NCBI RefSeq assembly: GCF_001936615.1
Contig: NZ_MLBF01000002.1
Location: 208,391-272,390 of the forward strand
Length of the DNA: 64,000 bases
Reading direction: 5' to 3'
Origin: Desulfosporosinus metallidurans
GTDB lineage: Bacteria > Bacillota > Desulfitobacteriia > Desulfitobacteriales > Desulfitobacteriaceae
The position numbers and the translations under genes were made by a program. Below are positions 24,534 to 33,691 of this stretch, piece by piece. The notes below the pieces were generated by a model. That model ran no database searches. It was not told the origin of the DNA and worked only from the letters and a program-made list of their open reading frames with translations. How positions within the stretch are numbered: position 1 is the stretch's first letter; every line of letters begins with the position of its first letter.

Positions 24534-25313
24534 ATGCAACGCGTTCAATACGATCTAGAACTACTTTATGTGCAAAAAATTTACTATTTCATGTTCTTGG
24601 CGACGTTTACCATAATAGCCTGTGCAATCACACTTTGGCGTTTTGACTGGAAAAGTGGTCTATTTGTTCTCGGAAGCGGTCTGGGCTTATCCTATATCGC
24701 CATGCTCAAAAAGAAGAACTTTATTCCTCCAGGACAAAAAACAACTGCAAGACGAATGGCACGTGCTATTTCCCAGGACACCAGTCCCTTGTCGATTGCT
24801 CGCTTTGCAAGCCAACTTTATTATTACTTTCATAAACCTACTCAAGCTATTTCCCTTCTGGAAAAATTTTTATCTAGTCATGATCCTTTGCTTTGCATGA
24901 CACTCGGAGATATCCTTCTTAAAGAAGGCAAGGCGAAACGGGCTCTCTATGTTTTACGCGATAATCCCCATTCTTTCGTTGACCCACTTCTACTTTCAAT
25001 GCAAGGTCATGTTCTCAAACAAATTGGAAAAACCCCTGAAGCCGTAAGAATGTTCGAACGAAGTTTACATCTCGCTAAACAAAACGGATTTCCTCATAAT
25101 GGAGCCCATTTAGTTACCCAAAAACTTCTTACTCTGAGTTATACGGCCAGTATTCATCATACTCTTGCAGACTGCTATGTTATTCTTGAAGATTTGCCGA
25201 AAGCCAAACGGCATTGCCGAGCTGGAAACCGACTACTTTTTGACCTCTCACTGTGGCACTACTGCCCGCAGCCACCTATTGGTTCTGCAAAAAACTGCAA
25301 AAAATCATATTAG
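24534..25313 (+). CDS. Membrane-anchored TPR-like protein
   Basis: 259 aa. Two N-terminal spans (residues 16-55, YFMFLATFTIIACAITLW and GLFVLGSGLGLSYIAML) are followed by a cytoplasmic helical region with TPR-type repeats (FASQLYYYFHKPTQAISLLEKFL; LSMQGHVLKQIGKTPEAVRMFERSL; HTLADCYVILEDLPKAKRH). Likely a scaffold for a membrane complex; the partner is unknown. A GGGGGGATAG ribosome binding site precedes the ATG. Confidence 0.75.
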   Translation: MQRVQYDLELLYVQKIYYFMFLATFTIIACAITLWRFDWKSGLFVLGSGLGLSYIAMLKKKNFIPPGQKTTARRMARAISQDTSPLSIARFASQLYYYFHKPTQAISLLEKFLSSHDPLLCMTLGDILLKEGKAKRALYVLRDNPHSFVDPLLLSMQGHVLKQIGKTPEAVRMFERSLHLAKQNGFPHNGAHLVTQKLLTLSYTASIHHTLADCYVILEDLPKAKRHCRAGNRLLFDLSLWHYCPQPPIGSAKNCKKSY

Positions 25314-25461
25314 TTCAGCATTCTTTTCCCTTTTAGTCTTAGCTTCATTTCCCTATTCCAACAGGTTTTTCATGGATTGTTCTTTATAATAAGGATAATG
25401 CCAGTACATTATCGCATAATAGAACTAATCCAAACTCAAATTCTCGAATGGAGGGTGAAAA

Positions 25462-25683
25462 ATGCTGTCTACTCATGGTGAAGAGGTTCTGGGATTTATT
25501 CGTGATTTTGAAACGTCCTCTCGTGAATATCTTCTCTCCAAAGGTTTGAGTGAAAACGAGATGACCAACGCCTATCTCGACTTGCAATGGAATTTCCTCC
25601 ATACTATTCTTAAACAACGTGCAGGGAGGCCTCGCAAAACTACCCCACACTATTTTCTACGTTCTAAAAAACACGCTATATAG
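25462..25683 (+). CDS. Small basic protein, 73 aa, unknown function
   Basis: TGGAGGGTG precedes the ATG by five bases. An acidic helical first half (EEVLGFIRDFETSSREYLLSKGLSENE) leads to a strongly basic end (KQRAGRPRKTTPHYFLRSKKH) that includes an AT-hook-like GRPRK and could contact nucleic acid; this is only suggestive. It follows the TPR gene at 150 bases. Confidence 0.6.
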   Translation: MLSTHGEEVLGFIRDFETSSREYLLSKGLSENEMTNAYLDLQWNFLHTILKQRAGRPRKTTPHYFLRSKKHAI

Positions 25684-25686
25684 ATG

Positions 25687-25737
25687 CCCCCCTAATCATC
25701 TTACGTTCTAGATCGTTCTAAGTAAGTGATTGGGGGG
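25687..25737. terminator. Hairpin between convergent genes
   Basis: CCCCCCTAATCA pairs with TGATTGGGGGG, with an inner imperfect stem. It sits between the 73-aa gene and the terpene cyclase gene coming from the other side, so it may serve both. Confidence 0.6.
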
Positions 25738-25750
25738 ATTTGTATTAGAG

Positions 25751-27340
25751 CTATCTAAAATAAGATACTTTATACAAACGTTGATACCTCTGTAAAGCAC
25801 GAATAGCTGTCAGTGCCGTCGTCAACGGTTCTTCATAATTCCATCCCTTTGCATAAACCCCCTTAAAAGAAGGTTCAAAGGAACCATTGCTGTTTTGAAC
25901 ACTGAGGAGGTTCCTGACTCCTTGATCCAAAACTTCCCTTGGAACAACTCTAGTATATCGCCATAACCCGGCCAGAGCCAAGCCAGTTTCAACAACTGAA
26001 CCCCATCCCCCATCACTGTTTTGAGCATTAATTAGATATCCCTGCCCTTTTTTCCGTGCTACGAGGATGTGTCGAGCGGTGTTCCACTTTTCCCAACTAA
26101 ACTTCCATTTGCTGAGTAATTCTAAGGCCTGCGCTGTGCTATAAACCGAACCTTCAAACCAAGATGCCGGAAAGGCACCATGTTCGTCTTGCTGAGCCAA
26201 AATCCAATTGAGCCCTCGCCAGATTCGTTCATCTTGAGCTCGAGAACGCCGCCATAAAGCCTCTAAAACATGAATACTAACATCAACACTCGGAATATAG
26301 ACTGGAAACTCTGAAGCGACATTGGGGGGTAGCCCTTGAAAACCAGGAAATGTTCCCCAGCTTCCGTCAGTATTTTGCAACTGCTTTAGGAGATTAACTC
26401 CTAACTTATTCTCCTCACCTAGCGCTTGATGCAAACCGATCAGAGCAACAGCCGTATCGTCCAAGTCTGGGTGAGTGTACGGAGGGGTACTTCCATAACT
26501 CCCATCCGCATTCTGTCCCTTCTTTAACCAATCTACTGCTTGATTTAGCCAAGGGATATCTGAGGGTCTCTGAGTTGTTTCGCCGAAGACACAAACGGCC
26601 CATCCGATGGTCCATATTTTGAGTTGGTCGAAAGCTGGCCACCCTCCACTTGAATACTGTTTCTGAAGCAACCAACGCCCGGCTTTTTGGGTTTGTTCTG
26701 TATAACCGCTACTCTTACTCATTAATGCAAGAATCGATAAACTCGTGGAGACGATGTCTTCTGCCCAAGAACCGTCAGTCATTTGTGTTTCCAGAAGGTA
26801 CTTAATGCCTTTCTGAATCCCATCTTGAGAGTTTGAGGCAAGAAGGGACGCCGCAACAACGACTGGTCGTCCATAGGGCGGTAACTTGGCTAAAACCCTG
26901 TCTTCGAGAATAGTAGGGAACAAAATTTCTTCGGGCGTAGGTCCCTCCAGTCCGGGAACCACTTTTTGCCCCAACGATAAGATCACATGAGAAAATTGGC
27001 GTACCTGAGATAAAAGCCTAATCCTAGCCTTCCACCCACCTTGACTCCCCTGAAGAACCGTCCCAACGATCTTCGTTATTTCTTCATCCGGTTTATCACC
27101 GGGAAACTTACCCCAGCCACCGTGATGTTGCTGCCTCAACCACTGTATACCTCGCTGCTGAGCAGTCTCAAATCCTCTCCCAACAGCGAGCAGTGCAAGA
27201 GCTGCAAGCGCCGTTGCCCCAGGGCTTGAAGATACACCGTAAGTTTCGTCCGGGTTTCCCGAGAGGATCTGCTCCACGCCCTCAGACACGAAATTCCGTG
27301 CTTTATCAAGGCCCTCTTGGACATCTTTTTTAAGATCCAT
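25751..27340 (-). CDS. Class II terpene cyclase (squalene-hopene cyclase/sporulenol synthase family)
   Basis: 529 aa, shorter than hopene cyclases (about 630). Repeated QW motifs are visible (QNADGSYG, QNTDGSWG, QNSDGGWG, QNSNGSFE). The protonating DxDD motif is present as D292-L-D294-D295 in HPDLDDTAVALIG. In Bacillus the relative makes sporulenol from tetraprenyl-curcumene in spores. No squalene or curcumene synthase gene is adjacent, so substrate is unknown. It is a single gene, and membrane association is expected. Confidence 0.85.
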   Translation of the reverse strand: MDLKKDVQEGLDKARNFVSEGVEQILSGNPDETYGVSSSPGATALAALALLAVGRGFETAQQRGIQWLRQQHHGGWGKFPGDKPDEEITKIVGTVLQGSQGGWKARIRLLSQVRQFSHVILSLGQKVVPGLEGPTPEEILFPTILEDRVLAKLPPYGRPVVVAASLLASNSQDGIQKGIKYLLETQMTDGSWAEDIVSTSLSILALMSKSSGYTEQTQKAGRWLLQKQYSSGGWPAFDQLKIWTIGWAVCVFGETTQRPSDIPWLNQAVDWLKKGQNADGSYGSTPPYTHPDLDDTAVALIGLHQALGEENKLGVNLLKQLQNTDGSWGTFPGFQGLPPNVASEFPVYIPSVDVSIHVLEALWRRSRAQDERIWRGLNWILAQQDEHGAFPASWFEGSVYSTAQALELLSKWKFSWEKWNTARHILVARKKGQGYLINAQNSDGGWGSVVETGLALAGLWRYTRVVPREVLDQGVRNLLSVQNSNGSFEPSFKGVYAKGWNYEEPLTTALTAIRALQRYQRLYKVSYFR

Positions 27341-27423
27341 AGAACTTTCTCCGTCCTCATATTTAGCGTGTGCTATAGTATGATTTATGTTAGATGGAGG
27401 GAAATTGTTCCATATAAGTCATG

Positions 27424-27447
27424 ACGCCGAACCAGAAGGTTCGGCAT
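27424..27447. other. Short perfect hairpin
   Basis: GCCGAACC and GGTTCGGC enclose a 4-base loop in the gap between the cyclase and acetyltransferase genes. There is no T-run; role unclear. Confidence 0.35.
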
Positions 27448-27505
27448 CTTGGCTTCTTATCAGTTTTAAAAGACATGTTATCTCCATTTGAAACAATAAC
27501 TTCAT

Positions 27506-27958
27506 TTAAAGAATACGACTGACTGCAATTTCGTCACAATTTGGGAACTTGATACAGTTAATACACTCTGTCCAAACCTTTTGAGGCATTTCATCCTTAC
27601 TAACCTCTTCATAACCACAATGTTTGAAAAACTCTGGCTGATAAGTCAGAGCAAAAAGCTTTGTACAGCCCAGTTCCCTCGCTTCTTGTTCGAGTCCTTT
27701 GACGATCTGTGTTCCAATCCCTCTCCGTTTATAGTCACTGGAAACTGCTAATGCGCGTATTTCCGCTAAGTCACTCCAAAGGATGTGGAGGGATGCAACC
27801 CCCACCAATTGTCCATCTACTTCAGCCAGCAGGAACTCGCGAATATTTTCATAAAGCATATTTCTTGATCGGCCAAGCATAAGTCCTTGTTCTGCATTAC
27901 TATTTATTAATATCATCATCTCTTCAACATCCGCTATTCGGGCCTTACGCAATTTCAT
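27506..27958 (-). CDS. GNAT N-acetyltransferase of the short ArgA type
   Basis: 150 aa. RKARIADVEEMMILI starts the fold, followed by LGRSRNMLYENIREFLLAEVDG, AEIRALAVSSDYKRRGIGTQIVKGLEQEA (acetyl-CoA site) and FFKHCGYEEVSKDEMPQKVW. This is the pattern of stand-alone amino-acid N-acetyltransferases (short ArgA) that make N-acetylglutamate, the first step of arginine synthesis. The C-terminal CINCIKFPNCDE is typical of this group. Start 27958 is chosen for GGAGAGC before it. An ARG-box-like palindrome lies upstream, which supports the assignment. Confidence 0.8.
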   Translation of the reverse strand: MKLRKARIADVEEMMILINSNAEQGLMLGRSRNMLYENIREFLLAEVDGQLVGVASLHILWSDLAEIRALAVSSDYKRRGIGTQIVKGLEQEARELGCTKLFALTYQPEFFKHCGYEEVSKDEMPQKVWTECINCIKFPNCDEIAVSRIL

Positions 27959-27984
27959 TTCTTGCTCTCCTTCTGTCGTTTTGT

Positions 27985-28008
27985 TATATTGTATAATTAT
28001 ACAATATA
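27985..28008. promoter_or_regulatory. ARG-box-like perfect palindrome upstream of the N-acetyltransferase
   Basis: A 24-base perfect palindrome with core ATTGTATAATTATACAAT resembles the ArgR/AhrC operator (TNTGAATWWWWATTCANW). A second half-like TATATTGT lies 7 bases further on. Confidence 0.55.
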
Positions 28009-28234
28009 TCTTATATTGTTGCATCTCTTTTTAAACATAATTTCTTTTTGCTGTATTTGTCGAATTATTAATTCTTGCTTTTTCTTAATTAAGCTCACCC
28101 AAATGGGCATTTATAATCAAATTATAAGTCTATTCTTCCTTTTGTAGCATCTCCTTTATCTTACAATTTTCTGCGCCCTTTTATGATACACTAATCAATG
28201 TTGAACATTGTATTACTGGAAGGAGAGTTATTGT

Positions 28235-29653
28235 GTGATTTTCTTAAACTTACGCACTCTACATCGACAAAGTGTCTTTATTTTTTTGTCTATCCTTCTT
28301 ATTATAGACATTGCCGTTATTAATATTTTGACACTTCCCAGTTTTTTTCGCATCATTCTCGTATTTTTCCCATACATCAGCGTCATATTATGGTTCGACC
28401 TTTGGGTAAGTACCGGGGGCAAAGTCTGGATTTTATCCACCGCTCTGCTCTTGAGCTCATCACTAGCTTATCCGAGATTTGTCTCAGCTCCGTTACTAAT
28501 ACTTCATATCTTCTTTCTGTTATTAATGTTTGGAATGATATTTTTTTATGAAAAAAATCAGGTCCAAGAAAGACTACTTCATCAACATCATCTAAAAGCA
28601 ATGCGTGTCTTGCTTCGACAGGATCCTCCCATAATCCAAACTGTAGACTATACTCGCCAAGCAATTATTTTATTAGACAATAGAGGATTTATCATCGAAG
28701 CAAATCATCCATCGTCCCTCCTCTTATCCTTACCTGAAACATCCTTGATTGGTCAACCTATATCCGATGTTTTAGGGATTCTACTTGATTTCCAGACGGC
28801 TGACACACCCGAGAACGGCGAATTCACCTTGAGAACTCAGGAATCGGGAGAAAAACATCTTCGTTTTGTAACTCGAACTTTATTGGATTCCCACATTCCA
28901 TCTGGGACACTAGTGATGCTCTTTGATATCAGCAAAGAAAAACAACGCTCGGAAGCGTATTTGCAAACTGCTAAACTTTCCGCTTTAAGCCAAGTCTCTG
29001 CAGGTTTAGCCCATGAAATTCGCAACCCCCTCACGACCATCAAAGGGTTTATGCAACTAATTACTCCCGAACAATGGCCTGAGTCCTTCCGCCCTTACCA
29101 GCAATTAATGCTTGACGAAATCCAGACGATTGTTCAACTGCTCAATAAATTCGTCCTCATGACAAGTCCTTCCGCTCCTCAGATGCAACCCATTAACCTG
29201 ACAGAAACCATTCATGCCCTTGTGCACACGATTCAACCCATTCGTCTTATGCAGGGCGTCACCCTAGGGCTTGAACTCTCCGCTCATGAGATCTATGTCA
29301 TGGGCGACCCTGAACAACTTTCCCAGGCGCTTCTCTCACTTCTCAATAACGCTATAGAAGCCTCACCGAACGAAGGGAAAATTATTATTCGTTTGAAAGA
29401 AGACCAGGCAAACGTCAGAATAAGCGTTATTGATAACGGCCCTGGTATTCCGGAAAACCTTCGTCATCGTGTTCTTGATCCATTCTTCACCACTCAGGAA
29501 GAAGGCACTGGACTGGGATTAACCATTGCCCAACAAATCATCCTCGCCCACCATGGCAAGCTTCACTTCTCCGAGGCATTACCACCTTGTGGAACTGAAG
29601 CGATGATTGATTTACCCTCTCTGTCGAGTTTTACGAATAGCCTTTCTGCCTAA
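28235..29653 (+). CDS. Membrane sensor histidine kinase (sporulation-kinase-like), orphan
   Basis: 472 aa from the GTG at 28235, seven bases after GGAGAG. Residues 1-105 form four to five membrane spans. A PAS domain follows (AIILLDNRGFIIEANHPS). The HisKA box is AGLAHEIRNPLTTIKGFMQLI; the ATPase has LLNNAIEASPNEG (N box), DNGPGIP and TGLGLTIAQQIILAHHG. This is the domain set of KinB-type sporulation kinases. No response regulator is adjacent, so it may feed a phosphorelay or Spo0A directly; this is inference. Its stop codon overlaps that of the convergent gene. Confidence 0.88.
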   Translation: MIFLNLRTLHRQSVFIFLSILLIIDIAVINILTLPSFFRIILVFFPYISVILWFDLWVSTGGKVWILSTALLLSSSLAYPRFVSAPLLILHIFFLLLMFGMIFFYEKNQVQERLLHQHHLKAMRVLLRQDPPIIQTVDYTRQAIILLDNRGFIIEANHPSSLLLSLPETSLIGQPISDVLGILLDFQTADTPENGEFTLRTQESGEKHLRFVTRTLLDSHIPSGTLVMLFDISKEKQRSEAYLQTAKLSALSQVSAGLAHEIRNPLTTIKGFMQLITPEQWPESFRPYQQLMLDEIQTIVQLLNKFVLMTSPSAPQMQPINLTETIHALVHTIQPIRLMQGVTLGLELSAHEIYVMGDPEQLSQALLSLLNNAIEASPNEGKIIIRLKEDQANVRISVIDNGPGIPENLRHRVLDPFFTTQEEGTGLGLTIAQQIILAHHGKLHFSEALPPCGTEAMIDLPSLSSFTNSLSA

Positions 29654-30879
29654 AGTGAATGGTTCAATAACGTACTTCGACAGTTTAGCTCATAAATACC
29701 TTTGTCCTGCCAATTTTCTGGTAAAGTCCAGATCGGAAACTTATCCACATCGTTTATCCAGCAGTACCAGCGTCGAAGTTCCTCTTCTAGGCCGAGTGTT
29801 GTCAGCCAATGTACTCGCCCATCCCATACTAACGGATTCCCTTGTTCATTTTTAGCATTAACTAGAAGTGAACTTCGTTCCAACACACTTGCTAACATAA
29901 TACTTCGCGAAGCTTTCATGAGAGGCTTTTCGAAAACGGGGCATACGACACTCAACTGTCCATTGCCTTGAAAGAAATACCATTCTTCCAGTTCAATAAC
30001 AGAATTTTCACCCCGTTCTTTAGGAAGCCACGGCCAAGGCCAAGAACTCCCCCAGAGCGATTTTAATACTCCGTCTCCCCGATGAAGCCATAAAGCTAAG
30101 AGATCTTGAGAGCGAAGTTTTCCTTCTTGCTTCAAGGATTCAAGGTAGTCTAAAATGCTCAAGATGACCGAACAAAAATCCATATTAAGTGACCCGGATG
30201 CATCCACCCAGCCCTGTTTTTGCCACTTTAACATTTGTTCATTCGTCTTAAGCCACTTTGCTTTGCTGTTCAATTCAAACTTCTTCCCTTTGCGCCGCAC
30301 TTCGGCAATTTCAAAATTTCCCCATAGAAAAGCAATCTGTTGAGGTTTTATTACCATGCGGACCTGTCGACTAACTAATTGAGCGAAAAACGCATTCACG
30401 ATCATAAGTTGTTGCCGAGCAACTGGATTTAAGCCTTGTCCCCATCGTTTCAAATCCGGACGCTCTTCCCCCAGAGCATAGCGTACCTGGCTGCAATGTT
30501 GCTCGTGAGGAATGAGGTATAAACTCGGCGTTAGTTTTTCACGCCAATAAATTGCCCTAGCAGAGATGGTTCCTCCTATTTTACCGACAGCATTTAAAAA
30601 TGCTAATGAAAAATTGGGGGCTACAAAATAGATGACTGTCTTAGCACCATTACTTAGCCGATTCCCCCATAGTACTCCAGCTAAAAGAAATTCCTCTTCG
30701 CGCAAAATGGAAGAGCAGGCGATGATGCCAACACGCAAGGTCGTCTCTCCGCCCATGAAATAATTATAGTGTGCCGGGAGTCGATTTGCTTTCTTTTTAT
30801 CCTCTGGGCATTCAAGCCAGTTCTGAGCAATAAATACGTCAGGATGAGCTTCCCAGATCGTGTTCCAGGTAATACTCAC
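29650..30879 (-). CDS. Unknown protein, 409 aa
   Basis: I do not recognise this protein. It starts MSITWNTIWEAHPDVFIAQNWLE; a GTG start has GGGAGG before it. An alpha/beta region around TTLRVGIIACSSILREEEFLLAGVLWG and GAKTVIYFVAPNFSLAFLNAVGKIG (residues 46-103) could be a nucleotide- or nuclease-type fold. It is rich in Trp. It overlaps the kinase stop by four bases on the other strand. Confidence 0.65.
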   Translation of the reverse strand: MSITWNTIWEAHPDVFIAQNWLECPEDKKKANRLPAHYNYFMGGETTLRVGIIACSSILREEEFLLAGVLWGNRLSNGAKTVIYFVAPNFSLAFLNAVGKIGGTISARAIYWREKLTPSLYLIPHEQHCSQVRYALGEERPDLKRWGQGLNPVARQQLMIVNAFFAQLVSRQVRMVIKPQQIAFLWGNFEIAEVRRKGKKFELNSKAKWLKTNEQMLKWQKQGWVDASGSLNMDFCSVILSILDYLESLKQEGKLRSQDLLALWLHRGDGVLKSLWGSSWPWPWLPKERGENSVIELEEWYFFQGNGQLSVVCPVFEKPLMKASRSIMLASVLERSSLLVNAKNEQGNPLVWDGRVHWLTTLGLEEELRRWYCWINDVDKFPIWTLPENWQDKGIYELNCRSTLLNHSL

Positions 30880-30964
30880 AGTGAACCTCCCTTAGCTTTT
30901 CTCCATAAGCATGTTTACGCGCTAAAGGCGAAGATCATGACAAATTTATAGGAAACTCAAAACC

Positions 30965-32044
30965 TTACCTTGGCCCTAGACCTCCATGCCAACTACGAAC
31001 AATTTTTAGGGTTTCTTCAATAGGCAGAGCGTAGCGAGTATTTCCATCTCGCCCTTCCATGGTTTGTGCTAGAAACAGGGCGTTCCAAATGCTTTCGGCA
31101 CTTGCTTCAACCGCAGCTCTAAAGAAGTCATCCAATTCCCAGTCCGATAAATAATCATTACTCTCGCTTGAATAGGTACTAACCATCAAGCAGAAATCAC
31201 CACTTCCTGCCATGGAAATTGAGCCTGTACGAGCCATCCCCAAACTAGCTCGACGCGCAAGCTGTTTTAGTTGCCAACGTGATAAGGGGGCATCCGTAAT
31301 CCCCACAAGAATCAGGGAACCAGGGATGCATCCCACTCCCCGGATCGAAAGAGACTGCCCAACAGGAACACCCGATAAGAGAAAGTCACGCAAGAGACCA
31401 AAATTTGCCAAGACAAGCATCCCTACAACATAGTTACTACCACTCTGATGAACAAGACGTGAAGAACTCCCAATTCCCCCTTTCATTTGAAAACAGGACA
31501 TTCCGACCCCTGCTCCAATATTACCTTGCTCAATAGGCCCTTTTGTCGCACGTTGAAGAGCAAGCAGAGCATCCCACGGCTTAACATGGCGCCCCCGAAT
31601 GTCATTTAAATACGAATCATCACATTCCATGACCACAACATTCGGTGTCCGAACATCCTTCCCAATCTCAGGATTTTGCTGTAGTAAATACGTGATAACA
31701 CCGTGGGCAACATCGTTAACACTGAGTGTATTCGTTAGTAAAATCGGGCAATTAAGGATCCCCATCTCTTGAATAAAGGGAACACCAAGAGACTTCCCAT
31801 ACCCATTAATAACTTCTATTCCTGCACGACAGGGGTGACGATAGAGATTATCCGAGCAAGGTAAGATCGCAGTCACTCCCGTCCGAACTGGCCCCCCTCC
31901 TGAGGGAACTAACGGTCCAACACCCTTAATCAAGGATATATTTCCTACCCGGACTCCTGGCACATCCGTAATATCATTATAGGGACCAACTGGCATCTGT
32001 CCCATCCACAGCCCTAAACTTCTCGGCGTGCTTCTTTTTTGCAT
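30965..32044 (-). CDS. P1-family (S58) peptidase, DmpA/BapA-like
   Basis: 359 aa. Starts with GPYNDITDVPGVRVGNISL, typical of DmpA-family aminopeptidases, then GGPVRTGVTAILP. The self-cleavage and catalytic Ser lie in MKGGIGSSSRLV (Gly-Ser), with NIGAGVG upstream. The enzyme matures by autoproteolysis into two chains and removes N-terminal residues, including D- or beta-amino acids in some members. The substrate here is unknown. Its ribosome binding site GGAGGGA lies in the 3' arm of the uppP terminator hairpin (32050-32088). Confidence 0.88.
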   Translation of the reverse strand: MQKRSTPRSLGLWMGQMPVGPYNDITDVPGVRVGNISLIKGVGPLVPSGGGPVRTGVTAILPCSDNLYRHPCRAGIEVINGYGKSLGVPFIQEMGILNCPILLTNTLSVNDVAHGVITYLLQQNPEIGKDVRTPNVVVMECDDSYLNDIRGRHVKPWDALLALQRATKGPIEQGNIGAGVGMSCFQMKGGIGSSSRLVHQSGSNYVVGMLVLANFGLLRDFLLSGVPVGQSLSIRGVGCIPGSLILVGITDAPLSRWQLKQLARRASLGMARTGSISMAGSGDFCLMVSTYSSESNDYLSDWELDDFFRAAVEASAESIWNALFLAQTMEGRDGNTRYALPIEETLKIVRSWHGGLGPR

Positions 32045-32049
32045 TAAAA

Positions 32050-32088
32050 ATCCCTCCGTTGTTACTCTATGGGCAACAACGAAGGGAT
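32050..32088 (-). terminator. uppP terminator that contains the ribosome binding site of the P1 peptidase
   Basis: On the minus strand ATCCCTTCGTTGTT pairs with AACAACGGAGGGAT (one G-U) and is followed by TTTTTA, then ATG of the peptidase. The GGAGGGA in the 3' arm is the only ribosome binding site available to that gene, so read-through RNA would hide it in the stem. Confidence 0.65.
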
Positions 32089-32107
32089 ATGAATAAGACG
32101 AGACCTC

Positions 32108-32890
32108 CTAATGTCCTGCTAATACGAAACCAATAACAATAATACCAATAACAAAACGGTATCCTACAAATAGTCCAAAGTTACTTGTTCTTAAATATCG
32201 TAGTAAAAAGGATATACTTAAGATACCAACGACGAAGGATGAGATAACACCGACAGAAAAGGGTAAATTTATGGAAGCCATCGTCAAATGCCGAAGTTTT
32301 AGCACTCCTGCTCCCAAAATAATTGGCGTAGACATGAGAAAAGAAAAACGGGCCGCATCTTCCCTAGTCAGATCCAAAAAACGAGCAGTTGTCATTGTAC
32401 TGCCAGAACGAGATACCCCAGGAATGATCGCCAATGCTTGTGAAAGACCAATCCAAATCGCGTCTGCCATAGTCATCGTATCCATTTTTCGAAGTTGACG
32501 TTTTTTGTCTGCTAAATAAAGCAAGATCCCCATGACGATCATCATAATTCCGATGAGCAGTGGAGAACGAAACACGGTCTCCGCCTTTTTTTCCAACGCT
32601 AATCCGAACAATCCGCCTGGAATAGTCGCCACGACTAAGTACCAAAAAATCCGCTTATCGTCTGATGCACGACGCCGCAAGGCGGCTTTAACTAATCTCA
32701 CCCAATCTTTCCAGAAATACAGGACCACCGCTAAAAGAGTACCCATGTGAAGCGCAACATCAAATGTTAAACCTGGATCGTTCCATCCAAAAAGCCAGGG
32801 GATTAGTACAAGGTGTGCTGAGCTAGAAATAGGTAAAAATTCTCCTAACCCTTGTACGATGCCTAAGATCAACGCTTGTAGAACTGTCAC
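32108..32890 (-). CDS. uppP: Undecaprenyl-diphosphatase UppP/BacA
   Basis: 260 aa, typical length, about eight spans. Signature motifs: GEFLPISSSAHL (residues 17-28) and PGVSRSGSTMT (residues about 155-165) with the catalytic Glu/Ser/Arg set. It removes phosphate from undecaprenyl pyrophosphate so that the lipid carrier can be reused for peptidoglycan synthesis, and its activity gives low-level bacitracin tolerance. The start is GTG with GGAGGAG upstream. Confidence 0.95.
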   Translation of the reverse strand: MTVLQALILGIVQGLGEFLPISSSAHLVLIPWLFGWNDPGLTFDVALHMGTLLAVVLYFWKDWVRLVKAALRRRASDDKRIFWYLVVATIPGGLFGLALEKKAETVFRSPLLIGIMMIVMGILLYLADKKRQLRKMDTMTMADAIWIGLSQALAIIPGVSRSGSTMTTARFLDLTREDAARFSFLMSTPIILGAGVLKLRHLTMASINLPFSVGVISSFVVGILSISFLLRYLRTSNFGLFVGYRFVIGIIVIGFVLAGH

Positions 32891-32971
32891 TTTTTATCGC
32901 TCCTCCAAGTTATAAGATAGTTTTTACTATATCACATGGAGCAAAAAATTCAAATGCAGCGACCACTCTAG

Positions 32972-33553
32972 TTATGCCTGCTGCTTTTCTGAGAGCCCAT
33001 CCAATAAAATTGCCAGTGCATCATTCACCTCTTCCTGCAAATCCCCCACACCTGAAACAAACCAGCGTATGAAATGCTGTATCATCATTCCTTCCAAGCT
33101 TTCAGCCAAAAAGGCGGGATCAAATTCGCGGCTAATTTCGCTGTTTTGTTGCCCAACAGTTAAAATCGCCAGAAGAGCATAATGTAAACTCATATCATAA
33201 TCTGACCCTTCGCGATTCCGTATGGTGACCCAGGCAATTTCTCTGTCCTTCATCATAAATTCTGCCCAATCCATGAGAAGTATCTCTAACCTCTGACGCG
33301 TACTCAGACTGGGTTTTTGGCGTCCCTTGCTGACAAGCTCTTGCCATGTAAGCCGGGAAAATTCTAGAATAATCGCTTCTTTCGTAGAAAAATAGTTATA
33401 GAAGGTTCCTTTTCCCACATCCGCATGCTGGGTAATTTGTTCGACTGAAGTGGCATTAAATCCTTGTAGACGGAAAAGTTGCATTGCATTCGAGAAAATC
33501 TTTTCGCGTGTCTCTTTCTTCTTGCGCTCTCGGCGAGACAAATCCGTCACCAT
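32972..33553 (-). CDS. TetR/AcrR-family regulator
   Basis: 193 aa. HTH at residues 10-55 (LFRLQGFNATSVEQITQHADVGKGTFYNYFSTKEAII). The ligand domain is unremarkable (WAEFMMKDREIAWVTIRNREG). The neighbours are uppP on one side and glycerate kinase on the other; the regulated gene cannot be told from the sequence. Single gene. Confidence 0.85.
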   Translation of the reverse strand: MVTDLSRRERKKKETREKIFSNAMQLFRLQGFNATSVEQITQHADVGKGTFYNYFSTKEAIILEFSRLTWQELVSKGRQKPSLSTRQRLEILLMDWAEFMMKDREIAWVTIRNREGSDYDMSLHYALLAILTVGQQNSEISREFDPAFLAESLEGMMIQHFIRWFVSGVGDLQEEVNDALAILLDGLSEKQQA

Positions 33554-33691
33554 AACTCCCCCTTTGTAAGATGTTAGCCGAAGAATTAACCTCTCCTAAT
33601 TATTCTACAGATTCCATATTTATCCTTCTTTTTTTGAGGGGAATTTTACTACCACTATTCTATCTAGCGAAGTTAGGTTATCTCACCCGCT

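Noticed and set aside
27424..27447. Terminator call for the GCCGAACC/GGTTCGGC hairpin
   Set aside because: No T-run on either strand; kept as a hairpin of unclear role.
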